Shown: positions 1-8,547 of the stretch, piece after piece | How the letters are laid out: each line of letters opens with the position of its first letter | Numbering within the stretch: the stretch's first letter is position 1 | Program-made: the position numbers and the translations under genes | DNA from: Nitrososphaeria archaeon | GTDB taxonomy: Archaea > Thermoproteota > Nitrososphaeria > Nitrososphaerales > Nitrososphaeraceae | Length of the DNA: 46,552 bases | Assembly (NCBI GenBank): GCA_021324715.1 | Contig: JAJPIN010000065.1 | Location: 1-46,552, forward strand | Reading direction: 5' to 3' | Notes under the pieces: model-generated | Told to the model about the DNA's origin: nothing | Seen by the model: only the letters and a program-made list of their open reading frames with translations | Databases searched by the model: none

Positions 1-16
1 AAAAAGAAAAAAAGAG
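1..16 (-). terminator. T-rich terminator behind amoC
   Basis: Read on the minus strand, the bases 40-60 nt past the amoC stop are CTCTTTTTTTCTTTTT. Archaeal RNA polymerase commonly terminates at such U-rich tracts without a strong hairpin. Its place directly behind amoC suggests that amoC is transcribed alone, but the window ends here, so a further amo gene cannot be excluded. Confidence 0.55.
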
Positions 17-58
17 GTCGTCGTTCCTGCTTTTATTGACAGCTCTGTGACCGTCAGC

Positions 59-622
59 TTATGGAATTGATCTGCTGTACAGCTTTCCTTCCAGTGCAAG
101 CTTGTACATCTCCGCCACGTATGGATTCTTTCCTGGCGTTTCAGCACCCAGTTCTACTAGACGTGCGTATACTCTTACTACATATGCAAGAGCACCCATG
201 AAAGCCACTACAACTCCCATGTTAAACATCCAATGGTTAGGAACTGCAAAGATTTCTTCCACAAACCAAAAGTGCCACATTTCATTTACACCAATTGTAA
301 ACATGGTTGCAAGATAGCCTATGATGGTTATCTTTAAACCAGTGTTCATTGAATTGCCAGGTCCCCTCAACGCAGGTACCCTTCTGTCATACATCGCCAC
401 AAATCCCCAACCTAACGGTAGAGCTATGAAGTGGCTGTATAACCACCAATGAGCTGGTGTAAATGCACTGTCTCTAATTGCGGTTTGATGAAGAGACCCA
501 TCAACAAAGTTATCTACCTCTACGGATGCTGCGATTGAACCCAGCATGATGACCATGATGTAGATTTTCTTTAGTCTTTGGATTTCTACTTCTTTTGGAA
601 TTAGAGCCGGCATCTGTGCCAT
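59..622 (-). CDS. amoC: Ammonia monooxygenase subunit C
   Basis: This is a membrane subunit of ammonia monooxygenase, the copper enzyme that oxidises ammonia to hydroxylamine in the first step of nitrification. At 187 aa it has the usual size for archaeal AmoC, with about four hydrophobic helices (near residues 20-36, 58-78, 96-114 and 131-150). Thaumarchaeal signatures include DNFVDGSLHQTAIRDSAFTP and NEMWHFWFVEEIFAVPNHW. H117 and H130 have the 13-residue spacing of the two His copper ligands in PmoC; the site of the PmoC Asp ligand is N113, with E114 beside it. No amoA, amoB or amoX gene lies upstream (the neighbour is divergent), and a T-run follows the stop, so this looks like a stand-alone copy. 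The ATG is placed by a TATA element about 30 bp upstream. Confidence 0.97.
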   Translation of the reverse strand: MAQMPALIPKEVEIQRLKKIYIMVIMLGSIAASVEVDNFVDGSLHQTAIRDSAFTPAHWWLYSHFIALPLGWGFVAMYDRRVPALRGPGNSMNTGLKITIIGYLATMFTIGVNEMWHFWFVEEIFAVPNHWMFNMGVVVAFMGALAYVVRVYARLVELGAETPGKNPYVAEMYKLALEGKLYSRSIP

Positions 623-648
623 TTTAGTCTGACAGATGTTTCATCGAT

Positions 649-657
649 CTTTTATAA
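649..657 (-). promoter_or_regulatory. TATA element of amoC
   Basis: On the minus strand this reads TTATAAAAG, centred about 31 bp before the amoC ATG. An archaeal TATA box at this distance would start transcription only a few bases ahead of the start codon, giving a very short leader. Confidence 0.6.
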
Positions 658-773
658 TAACTTGAGGATGTAAAACATGCTATAGAAAGTATAAAATCTG
701 TAATATTAAATGCTAATTATAAAAATTATTATTTGATCTATTTCCTAAATCGAATAAAAATTAGTCTATTAAA

Positions 774-807
774 TGATAATCACAGTTGATAATCGTTTAT
801 GATAATC
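774..807. repeat. Three TGATAATC repeats at exact 13-bp period
   Basis: TGATAATC occurs at 774-781, 787-794 and 800-807 with five variable bases between copies. It lies in the 295-bp gap between amoC and the divergent secreted-protein gene, upstream of both promoters. The third copy continues into CATTAT, so that unit resembles the core of a bacterial Fur/metalloregulator box. A 13-bp period is somewhat more than one helical turn. An operator array is the natural reading, but the cognate regulator is unknown. Confidence 0.6.
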
Positions 808-885
808 ATTATTGGGAGCACCAAGATATTAATAAATGATTCATCTCATTTTTTCCTATTTATGATCTGGAATCACTCTACATAA

Positions 886-894
886 TATATAAAT
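886..894 (+). promoter_or_regulatory. TATA element of the secreted-protein gene
   Basis: TATATAAAT is centred about 28 bp before the ATG at 918. At this spacing the transcript would begin at or just before the start codon and be leaderless, as is common in archaea. Confidence 0.55.
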
Positions 895-917
895 TATTTT
901 CTTTTCAAGTCAGATTC

Positions 918-1364
918 ATGAATTTGGATGGTAAAGTTAAAGCGAAATTGTTAATACTTTTCTTAATTACGATGTTTTCTGCTACCAGTGTAGCTCATGG
1001 AACAGAAAGCTCCGGAAATGCATCCGGAAAAGCAGATGGTACGATCAGTTGCCCTGATGGAAAATCAGATAAGGGTGAACTTTCTTTCAGCGCATTTAAG
1101 AAAGATGCACCTATATACGGAAGTTGGGAAGTCGTTGTGGACGATTCTTCTCATGACAAGACCAGTAATGGAGGATATCTTGATTCTGGCAAGATAGATA
1201 AAAAAAATTATGATTTGGAAGGTAAAGAGACTACTAGCAATATTTGTGGTTTGGATAAAAAAGCAGATATTTCAATTCAAGGAGATTGTGGAAAAGGAAA
1301 AATTCAGATTCGAGCTGACACGGGTTGGAAAGGAAACTTTGAAGGGAATATTGATTGTGGGTAA
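918..1364 (+). CDS. Small secreted Cys-containing protein, unknown function
   Basis: I do not recognise the family. The 148-aa product begins with a basic stretch and a hydrophobic core (about residues 8-24, LLILFLITMFSATSVA) typical of a Sec signal peptide, with a likely cleavage after SVA. The mature part is polar, rich in Gly, Ser, Lys and Asp, and has four Cys (in TISCPDG, NICGLD, GDCGKG and the C-terminal IDCG), enough for two disulfides outside the cell. A TATA box just upstream supports the ATG. It is divergent from amoC and shares the gap that holds the TGATAATC array, so co-regulation is possible. No enzyme motif is visible. Confidence 0.65.
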   Translation: MNLDGKVKAKLLILFLITMFSATSVAHGTESSGNASGKADGTISCPDGKSDKGELSFSAFKKDAPIYGSWEVVVDDSSHDKTSNGGYLDSGKIDKKNYDLEGKETTSNICGLDKKADISIQGDCGKGKIQIRADTGWKGNFEGNIDCG

Positions 1365-1556
1365 AAAAGTAGGTTGCTAAGAATAAATGATAATTTATGA
1401 AATTGATCCGTATACTCAGTTTCGACTTGAAATAAGAACAGTAACAGGCTGAAGGCTAAATTTGGTTTTGAATCCATCCCAAGCCTCTCGAACGGCATTG
1501 ATTTAAATTAATTTTAATATACTTTTTATTTATGAGATTTTTTTCAAACTACATAT

Positions 1557-2147
1557 TTGCGTAGAGGTAAAATTATCGTCATAGAGGGAATTGATAAGGC
1601 AGGGAAAACTACACAAGCAAATCTTCTGTTAAAAAAATTAAAAGGCAAGAAATACGTGAAATTTGATTTCCCCGATTATTCTACCCCTGTGGGTATAGAG
1701 ATAAAACAATTCCTAGACGGAAAGAGAGATTATTCGGACGAGGTGAAGATGATGCTCCTTTCTGCAAATAGATGGGAGAAAAAGTCCGAAATTGAATCAA
1801 TTATTGGCAAGGGAACTACAATTATCATGAACAGATATTATCAATCCAATCTAGTCTATGGAATATCAAAGGGCTTAAAATTGAAATGGCTTCTGGCATT
1901 GGATGAAGGATTACCAAAAGCAGATCTTGTGGTAGTAATAGACATCAAAACCAACACCTTGGTTAAACGATCCAGAAATGACATCACTGATACGTTCGAA
2001 CAAGATTTAGATCTTATTCGAAACGTCAGGAGGAATTACAAAATGCTTGCTAACAAATTCAATTGGCACATTATTGACGGAGAAGACACAGTAAATATTG
2101 TTAATGTTCAAGTGGTAGAATTGGTAAGAAAGATTATGAAAATTTAA
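1557..2147 (+). CDS. tmk: Thymidylate kinase
   Basis: It phosphorylates dTMP to dTDP for DNA synthesis. The P-loop is at the N-terminus (EGIDKAGKTTQ), followed by the DFPDYSTPVG nucleotide-site segment and NRYYQSNLVYG, the DR(Y)-type dTMP-binding motif with N in place of the usual D. The length of 196 aa is normal. Translation must begin at the TTG at 1557, because the P-loop starts only a few codons later and no ATG or GTG is available in frame. It lies 31 bp before an HD phosphohydrolase and then UMP kinase, so the three probably form a nucleotide-metabolism unit. A 10-codon ATG mini-ORF (1532-1564) overlaps the TTG in another frame. Confidence 0.93.
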   Translation: MRRGKIIVIEGIDKAGKTTQANLLLKKLKGKKYVKFDFPDYSTPVGIEIKQFLDGKRDYSDEVKMMLLSANRWEKKSEIESIIGKGTTIIMNRYYQSNLVYGISKGLKLKWLLALDEGLPKADLVVVIDIKTNTLVKRSRNDITDTFEQDLDLIRNVRRNYKMLANKFNWHIIDGEDTVNIVNVQVVELVRKIMKI

Positions 2148-2178
2148 TTCAGTGTTGCGTTCTTTCTAGGTACATTAT

Positions 2179-3417
2179 ATGAAATTTGTTGGAGAAATTG
2201 CTGATCCTATTCACAAGTTTATCAGGTTTACAGAGCTGGAAAAAAAAGTAATTGATTCAAGCGTATTTCAAAGGTTAAGAAGAATTAAGCAATTGGCTGG
2301 TGCTCATTTAGTATACCCAGCAGCTCAACATTCAAGATTTGAACATTCGCTCGGCACTATGCATCTAGCAGGATTGGCGGGTGAGCATCTATTTTCAATA
2401 GGTGCAATTGACAAAGAATCAATTCAGGAGTTGCGAGTAGCTTCATTATTGCATGATGTTGGCCACGGACCTTTTTCGCATCTTTTTGAAGAAGCATTAA
2501 CGGTTGTAGGTAACAAAAATCATGAGACTATCGGAGCGGAAATTATTTGCAAAACTGAATTGAGCGATATTCTTTCAAGTTTTGGTTATTCCCCATTTAC
2601 TGTTAGTGAGATTTCTTTTGGTAATTCTAGAGTAAAATTCAAAAACGAAATAATTTCTGGTAGTCTCTCCTCAGATCTGATGGATTATCTTCCTCGGGAT
2701 GGCTTTTTTTCTGGCGTAGAGTACGGAAAAGTAGATTACAACAGGATCATTAATTCATTCAATGTAACTGACAATGATAGTCTGGCTTTAGACATTTCAT
2801 CTTTTTACTCTTTTGAATCCATGATTATTTCCAGATTCGAGATGTTCAGGGCAGTCTATTTTCACAAGACGGTACGATCCGCAGAAGTAATGCTTCTTCA
2901 TTCCCTGTTGCTTTCAAGTGACATTTTAAACTTGAGTAGAATATCCATTTCAAACTATCTAAAACTAACTGATGATAGTATACTGTGGAAGATCTGCACA
3001 GATTCAGAGAACAAAATTGCGAGAGAAATGATTTCTAACTATTTGGACAGGCGATTATTAAAATGCGTTTATGAGAGATTTATTCGAAAACGAGATAATT
3101 ATACAAAGCTTAACAGAACTAAAATTGAAGAATTGAGATTGAGAATTGCAAGATTATCAAATATTGATGAAAGAAAAATTTTCCTTGATACCTATGGCAT
3201 TTCCCTTGTTCCGCTCTCTCCAAATAAACAGGAATTGAAATCAATACTTCTTGTTAGTGAGGACGAATTCTTTAAACAACCAGTTTCTAATCTCCCTCTG
3301 GTAAATTCAATAACAGGTTATCTTGACATGATAAGAGTATATACCAACCAGAAGGATCGGAAAAAAATTGCAAATATATCAAAAGATGTCCTGGACAAGG
3401 AGTTACCAGAAAAATAA
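2179..3417 (+). CDS. HD-domain phosphohydrolase (SAMHD1/dGTPase-like)
   Basis: This 412-aa protein belongs to the HD superfamily close to dNTP triphosphohydrolases and SAMHD1-like proteins. The metal-binding signature is complete: H56 in HSRFEHSLGT, H92-D93 in LLHDVGHGPFSH, and D166 in SSDLMDYLPRD. The segment RDGFFSGVEYGKVDYNRII after the last Asp is also typical of this group. Family knowledge suggests hydrolysis of a (deoxy)nucleotide. Its position between thymidylate kinase and UMP kinase supports a role in nucleotide-pool control, but the substrate is not shown by sequence. Its stop overlaps the next start by one base (TAATG), indicating translational coupling. Confidence 0.88.
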   Translation: MKFVGEIADPIHKFIRFTELEKKVIDSSVFQRLRRIKQLAGAHLVYPAAQHSRFEHSLGTMHLAGLAGEHLFSIGAIDKESIQELRVASLLHDVGHGPFSHLFEEALTVVGNKNHETIGAEIICKTELSDILSSFGYSPFTVSEISFGNSRVKFKNEIISGSLSSDLMDYLPRDGFFSGVEYGKVDYNRIINSFNVTDNDSLALDISSFYSFESMIISRFEMFRAVYFHKTVRSAEVMLLHSLLLSSDILNLSRISISNYLKLTDDSILWKICTDSENKIAREMISNYLDRRLLKCVYERFIRKRDNYTKLNRTKIEELRLRIARLSNIDERKIFLDTYGISLVPLSPNKQELKSILLVSEDEFFKQPVSNLPLVNSITGYLDMIRVYTNQKDRKKIANISKDVLDKELPEK

Positions 3418-4124
3418 TGAGTACCTCTAATAAATCCTCAAAACAAAAAAGAATTCTAGTCATAAAATTAAGTGGTAGTGTTTTTAATTTTAATACTACG
3501 CCGGCATCTTTGAAAGAGTATGCTCAACTTTTACTTGACATACAAACCAAAGTTCAACCAGTTGTAGTTTCAGGAGGTGGAATAATAGCAAGGCATTACG
3601 TTAATTTGGCCAGATCATTGGGTTCGGATGAAAGTAGTCTTGATGAAATGGGCATAAAAGTTTCAAGATTAAATGCAATGTTGCTTTCTTCGGCACTGGG
3701 AAATTCTGCTTACCCAATTATTCCGTCCGATCTTGAGGAAATTAGTATTGCATGTCAATCAGGCAAAATTATTGTCAGTGGTGGTCTTCATCCGGGTCAA
3801 AGTACCAATGCTACAGCAGCACTTATTTGTGAAAAAATTAAGGCCTACAGATTCTTAAATGCAACGGACGTTGATGGTATATACGATACGGATCCAAAAA
3901 AGAATCCAAGAGCAAAACTCTTTAAAGAAATTACCATAAAAAAGTGCTTACAACTCTTGAACAGTGAAAGTACTCTGGCAGGAAATTATGACCTTATGGA
4001 CATCGTCGCTATGAAGGTGATAGAAAGATCTAAGATTTCGACATGGGTTATAAAATCCGATCCTAATGTTATCAGACATCTCATCATGAAAAATAGCCAA
4101 ACTGGTACAAAAATTATTGTTTAG
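3417..4124 (+). CDS. pyrH: Archaeal UMP kinase
   Basis: An amino-acid-kinase fold protein of 235 aa that would phosphorylate UMP to UDP. Visible motifs are the N-terminal VIKLSGSVF (phosphate-binding Lys), VVSGGGIIAR, and the C-terminal ATP-site segment NATDVDGIYDTDPKKNPRAK characteristic of archaeal UMP kinases. The short Lys/Ser-rich head (residues 1-12) is probably disordered. It overlaps the HD phosphohydrolase by one base. CTP synthase, two steps further on in the pyrimidine route, is encoded 30 kb away at 34221-35843. Confidence 0.92.
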   Translation: MSTSNKSSKQKRILVIKLSGSVFNFNTTPASLKEYAQLLLDIQTKVQPVVVSGGGIIARHYVNLARSLGSDESSLDEMGIKVSRLNAMLLSSALGNSAYPIIPSDLEEISIACQSGKIIVSGGLHPGQSTNATAALICEKIKAYRFLNATDVDGIYDTDPKKNPRAKLFKEITIKKCLQLLNSESTLAGNYDLMDIVAMKVIERSKISTWVIKSDPNVIRHLIMKNSQTGTKIIV

Positions 4125-4287
4125 AATAATTGAAATAATTATATTTACTATTTAGAAGCTATCTCATTCTAGTAATAAAATGATAGTAACGAGATACCAA
4201 AACTAGTAACTCTTACTACTATGGAATCCAATCTGTTAAATTGATCAAGTGCGGATATAGTTTTCAGCTGCTGCTTTACAACACCAT

Positions 4288-4605
4288 TTATGAAACAGTC
4301 TTGATTTGTCCCTTAAATTCTATAAAACCGTCATTTAGCATTTTTCTATACACTTCACTGGCCTTTTCTCTTGGTAACGGTTTTGATTGGGCCTTCGTAT
4401 AACCATCATTATCACACAAAAATAACATGGACTCGGTTTCTCTATCCATTTTGGTCACCAGCATTTCTTCACCTACCGGTGAAAATCCATTTCCATCTTG
4501 TTTTACGGTATATGTTAACATGGCATAGCCTGTATAATCAAATAGCTTTAATTGAGCCTTTTTAGATCGTTCAAGTCCAATAAAAGATGCTTTGTGATAT
4601 TGCAT
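4288..4605 (-). CDS. Conserved-looking small protein, unknown function
   Basis: I do not recognise this 105-aa protein. It is soluble, without a signal peptide, Cys pairs or an obvious catalytic motif. The composition is mixed alpha/beta, with strand-like segments (FIGLERSK, YAMLTYTVK) and a charged C-terminal helix (KASEVYRKMLNDGF). It is monocistronic and opposite to its flanking genes. It is kept as a real gene because it is uninterrupted, starts at ATG, has protein-like composition, and no better frame exists here. Confidence 0.6.
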   Translation of the reverse strand: MQYHKASFIGLERSKKAQLKLFDYTGYAMLTYTVKQDGNGFSPVGEEMLVTKMDRETESMLFLCDNDGYTKAQSKPLPREKASEVYRKMLNDGFIEFKGQIKTVS

Positions 4606-4670
4606 AAACTCTTATTGATTTTATCTTCTAAAAGTATTTGCTCTTAAGGATAAGCTTTGTTTTATATCGT

Positions 4671-4682
4671 GGACCATGGTCC
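4671..4682. repeat. 12-bp perfect palindrome GGACCATGGTCC
   Basis: A GC-rich perfect palindrome in an otherwise AT-rich 185-bp divergent intergenic region between the 105-aa protein gene and tatC. It could be a dimeric-regulator operator. It is short enough that chance cannot be excluded. Confidence 0.35.
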
Positions 4683-4790
4683 GTACTCTAATTGGACTTA
4701 AAATAAGCTATTGGGTCCAACAATATATTATCAAATTCTAGTCTACCAATATAATTATTATACCTAGATTGCATATTTCCGAATATTGTA

Positions 4791-5690
4791 ATGTCTTCAT
4801 TTAGGATGTCGATACCTGAACATATTGATGAGCTAAGAGTTAGGCTTATTCGTATAATAATTTGCATTGCAATAATAACTATTTTTACAATGAGTTTTAG
4901 CATAAAAACTACAATTATTCCTATATCACTTCCATTCCTCAATCCAACTCATCTAACTTATCTGAAAGTATATTATCCATACCCAGAACCATTTAACAAC
5001 ATAGCCCTGCAATTGACAACTTTTATGAAGGATACCTTACTTCCATCAGAAGTAAAGTTTATTCAGACAGCTCCCGGTCAGGTGTTCTTTGGTCAGATTT
5101 ACCTCTCATTGCTAATTGGCTTGACATGTTCTTTGCCAATCGTAATTAAAGAGATATATGGTTTTGTTTCTCCTGCGTTTAATCGGGCAAAAAGAAAAGG
5201 AGAAACCGGAGAAACGAGTGTATCAACTAAAGCGTCTTCACCGTCATCCACAAAAATAAAACTTGTCAAAATATTATTGCCAACGTTTCTTTTGTTTGTA
5301 TTTGGTCTAGTATTCTCATATGTGCTTGTAATCCCGTGGACCCTAGATTTTCTATACAGTTATGGTGAATCTATAGGCGCTGAAGCTTTTCTGACAGTCA
5401 ATGATTTCATAACATTTGTACTTCAATTCGTTCTTGGGTTTGGTATTGCCTTTCAGCTTCCAATCATAATGTATGTACTATCCCTAAGTGGCTTAACTGA
5501 TTCAAAATTCTGGCAAAAAAACTTTAGATATGCAATCATAATTATAACGATTTTTGGTGCAGTAATAACACCAGACGGAAGCGGGATTACAATGTGGTTT
5601 GTTGCACTGCCCATGATTGCTCTCTACGCTTTCGGCATAATAGCAATTAGACGAAATGAGCGTAAGGTAGTTACTGCTGAATCTAGTTGA
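4791..5690 (+). CDS. tatC: Sec-independent translocase subunit TatC
   Basis: This is the multispanning membrane core of the Tat pathway, which exports folded proteins with twin-arginine signals. The N-terminus (IPEHIDELRVRL) has the conserved HxxELRxRL signature that contacts the signal peptide. QTAPGQVFFGQIYLSLLIG, PIVIKEIYGFVSPAF and the final hydrophobic hairpin (VITPDGSG... ALPMIALYAFG) match TatC, with about six membrane helices. At 299 aa it is longer than most TatC (about 250), mainly through a Lys/Thr/Ser-rich insert after FVSPAF (residues ~132-155) on the cytoplasmic side. A second ATG at 4806 would start the protein at MSIPEHIDE and is equally plausible. No tatA is adjacent. Confidence 0.93.
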   Translation: MSSFRMSIPEHIDELRVRLIRIIICIAIITIFTMSFSIKTTIIPISLPFLNPTHLTYLKVYYPYPEPFNNIALQLTTFMKDTLLPSEVKFIQTAPGQVFFGQIYLSLLIGLTCSLPIVIKEIYGFVSPAFNRAKRKGETGETSVSTKASSPSSTKIKLVKILLPTFLLFVFGLVFSYVLVIPWTLDFLYSYGESIGAEAFLTVNDFITFVLQFVLGFGIAFQLPIIMYVLSLSGLTDSKFWQKNFRYAIIIITIFGAVITPDGSGITMWFVALPMIALYAFGIIAIRRNERKVVTAESS

Positions 5691-5734
5691 AAATGATATT
5701 CACCTTACTTGACACAAAAAACTAGTTCATGATC

Positions 5735-5794
5735 ATGGCAGCAAAAGATAATTATCCATTTTCCATATTTGGAGTTAATCCCAGTGAACAATAA
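5735..5794 (+). other. 19-codon ORF in frame with, and abutting, polB
   Basis: An ATG-initiated reading frame (MAAKDNYPFSIFGVNPSEQ) ends with TAA directly before the TTG that starts polB, in the same frame. It may be a translated leader, the remnant of a longer polB N-terminus cut by a stop codon, or chance. Nothing here proves translation. Confidence 0.3.
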
Positions 5795-8488
5795 TTGGAT
5801 CAATCGCCACTTCTTCAAAACGATAAGCAATACCTGAGTTACGAGAAGGAACTTCCTGAAAATACTCGTGTCATGCTCATTTCAGCAGTTTATTCTGGTG
5901 AAAATCAGAAAGTCAAATTAAAATTTTACGATCCTAATTTGCATGTAATATATTTTTGGCAGGATAAAACGAATCACAAACCCTATTGTTATACTAAATT
6001 GGAATACGAAAAAAGAGCAGAAGAAATTGCAGCCGTTGAAAAGAAATTTGAGTTAAAGAGAATACCAAAAATAGACCTATTGTCAGACAGAGAAATTCAG
6101 GCAATAAAAATAATTGCTCCTGATCCTCTGTCAATAGGAGGCAGGGGTGGCATAAGAGAAAAGCTCACTGTATGGGAAGCCAACATCAAGTATCACGAAA
6201 ATTATCTTTATGATACAAGGTTAATCCCTGGTTCATACTACAAAAGAAAAGGAGATGAAATAATTGAAGATCCTTACAAGATGTCAGAAATCGTCCAGAA
6301 TGCATTGAAAAATTTTCTTTGGGACAAAATCCTAGACAGCAAAGAGGCAAGAAATGATAAATACAGAGAATATGTTAGAGAATGGGCAGATCTATTAAAT
6401 CAACCTATTCCAGAAATAAAGAGGTTAGCTCTTGATATTGAAGTAGATTCAGAGGAGGGACGAATGCCTGTACCACGAGAACACGATAGGAAAGTTACTG
6501 CAGTAGGAATCGTCTCAAATGATGAAAGAAAAGTATTCCTTCTTGAACAAGATAAAAATCCCGATGATGGAACAGAATTAATTCCTGAAGCAGTAATGTG
6601 CAAGACTGAAAAAGAACTATTAGAAAAAACTTTTAAATTAATTTCGTCATACAATTTATTAGTTACTTTTAATGGTGATGATTTTGATCTTCCCTATCTT
6701 TATGAAAGATCTCAAGATCCCGCAATTGATCCTATAAACCATACAATAATACCAAAGGAAGAAATTCCTATACTGGTTAAGCGAGACACAGTTATCAAGA
6801 AAGGTATTCAAACAGAACCGGTTCAATTAAGACATGGCGTTCACATTGATTTATTTAGAACATTTCAAAATAGGTCCATTCAAATTTACGCATTCAGTCA
6901 CAAATATTCTGAATATAGATTAAATGCCATCTCAGAAGCACTATTAAATGATAGCAAAATTGAATTTGAGGGCAATATTGGCGACTTGCCAATCCAAAAA
7001 TTGGCACAATATTGCCTAAAAGATACTGAATTGACTTTTAGATTAACAAGATTTAATGACAATCTACTTCTGAAGCTATTGTTTGTGATTGCTAGAATAT
7101 CTAGACTTTCTGTTGAAGACCTTTCTAGAGTAGGTGTGAACCAATGGATAAGGGGAATGCTCTTTTATGAACATAGAAAGATAAACGCGCTGATTCCGCG
7201 CACCGAAGAATTACGTTACAAGGGTGAGGTATCTACTACCGCAATTATAAAAGAAAAAAAGTACAGGGGGGGACTTGTCGTAGAGCCAACACCAGGAATC
7301 CACTTCAATGTATCAGTAGTTGATTTTGCAAGTCTATATCCTAGTATAATAAACGTCCATAACTTATCTTACGAAACAGTAAATTGTCCACATGATTCTT
7401 GCAGTCAAGATCCACACCAAAAGATCCCTGATACCGCATATTGGACATGCAAGGAGAAAAAGGGAATTACTTCGCTTCTTATAGGATCACTGAGAGACCT
7501 GCGAGTAAATTACTATAAGCAGCTATCAAAAGACAAAACAATTTCACCTGAAGAACGACAACTCTACACGGTAGTAAGTCAGGCAATTAAAGTAATTCTC
7601 AATGCAAGTTACGGTGTAATGGGCGCAGAAATATTTCCACTATACTGCCTACCAGTTGCGGATGCCACGGCAGCTATTGGAAGAAATATAATCACCAAAA
7701 CAATAGATAAATGTAGGGAATCAGGAGTAGAAGTTGTCTATGGTGACACAGATTCTTTATTTTTGAGGGATCCGTCACAAGGTAAGGTGGAAGAAATTTC
7801 AAAATGGGCCAAAACCAATCAAGGCGTAGATCTGGAATTGGACAAAGAATACCGATATGTTGTATTTAACAATCTAAAGAAAAATTATCTGGGTGTCTTG
7901 AAGGATGGAACTGTCGATGTAAAGGGATTAACAGGCAAAAAATCCCACACTCCCGCTTTTATTAGGAAAACGTTTTACAGCATGTTAGATATATTGGGTA
8001 AAGTTAACACTGAAAAGGATTTTGATACTGCTAGAGAGAAAATCAAAAATATTGTTCGTGAAAGCGCAAAAAAATTAGAGTCAGATGAATACCCAATGGA
8101 GGAACTATCTTTTAACGTTATGATAAATAAGTCCCCAGAAAAATATGGCAAAAAGAGTAGTGAAAATAAAAGAATAACCTCAATAGATGGTCATGATTCT
8201 ATCAACAATTCAATAAAGGGTATCCCGCAGCACATAAAGGCAGCATTGTTATTTTCAAATGGAAGGCAAGCTAAAGCAGGGGACATAATCTCGTATGTAA
8301 AAACTAAGACTTCTGAAGGAGTCAAACCTGTTGAGCTAGCTACCCATAAGGAAATTGATACTGAAAAATACTTGGAGGCTATGGAATCCACTTTAGATCA
8401 AATTTTAACCGCTCTAGATGTAAATTTCAAGTCTATAATTGGCAAACCAAGACAAAGTAATTTAGATGAATTATTCTGGTCAAATTAG
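5795..8488 (+). CDS. polB: Family-B DNA polymerase (PolB)
   Basis: A replicative DNA polymerase of 897 aa with 3'-5' proofreading. The exonuclease motifs are intact: Exo I D214-I-E216 (LALDIEVD), Exo II NGDDFDLP (residues 293-300), Exo III YCLKD (406-410). The polymerase motifs follow: A, DFASLYPSI from D510; B, KVILNASYG (~599-607); C, YGDTDS (649-654). Between A and B, C531, C536 and C552 suggest a small metal- or disulfide-stabilised insert. The C-terminus SNLDELFWSN looks like a PCNA-interacting peptide. The TTG at 5795 is the only usual start before the first domain strand, apart from M27, and it sits directly after an in-frame TAA. Confidence 0.95.
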   Translation: MDQSPLLQNDKQYLSYEKELPENTRVMLISAVYSGENQKVKLKFYDPNLHVIYFWQDKTNHKPYCYTKLEYEKRAEEIAAVEKKFELKRIPKIDLLSDREIQAIKIIAPDPLSIGGRGGIREKLTVWEANIKYHENYLYDTRLIPGSYYKRKGDEIIEDPYKMSEIVQNALKNFLWDKILDSKEARNDKYREYVREWADLLNQPIPEIKRLALDIEVDSEEGRMPVPREHDRKVTAVGIVSNDERKVFLLEQDKNPDDGTELIPEAVMCKTEKELLEKTFKLISSYNLLVTFNGDDFDLPYLYERSQDPAIDPINHTIIPKEEIPILVKRDTVIKKGIQTEPVQLRHGVHIDLFRTFQNRSIQIYAFSHKYSEYRLNAISEALLNDSKIEFEGNIGDLPIQKLAQYCLKDTELTFRLTRFNDNLLLKLLFVIARISRLSVEDLSRVGVNQWIRGMLFYEHRKINALIPRTEELRYKGEVSTTAIIKEKKYRGGLVVEPTPGIHFNVSVVDFASLYPSIINVHNLSYETVNCPHDSCSQDPHQKIPDTAYWTCKEKKGITSLLIGSLRDLRVNYYKQLSKDKTISPEERQLYTVVSQAIKVILNASYGVMGAEIFPLYCLPVADATAAIGRNIITKTIDKCRESGVEVVYGDTDSLFLRDPSQGKVEEISKWAKTNQGVDLELDKEYRYVVFNNLKKNYLGVLKDGTVDVKGLTGKKSHTPAFIRKTFYSMLDILGKVNTEKDFDTAREKIKNIVRESAKKLESDEYPMEELSFNVMINKSPEKYGKKSSENKRITSIDGHDSINNSIKGIPQHIKAALLFSNGRQAKAGDIISYVKTKTSEGVKPVELATHKEIDTEKYLEAMESTLDQILTALDVNFKSIIGKPRQSNLDELFWSN

Positions 8489-8547
8489 CAAAATTTATCA
8501 AATTGCTTAAATAAATATAATCGTCTACAGTTATTCAATAAGACAAA

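Noticed and set aside
1532..1564. 10-codon mini-ORF overlapping the tmk start as a regulatory leader
   Set aside because: Upstream ATGs are expected often in such AT-rich DNA, and this one has no distinguishing sequence or structure.
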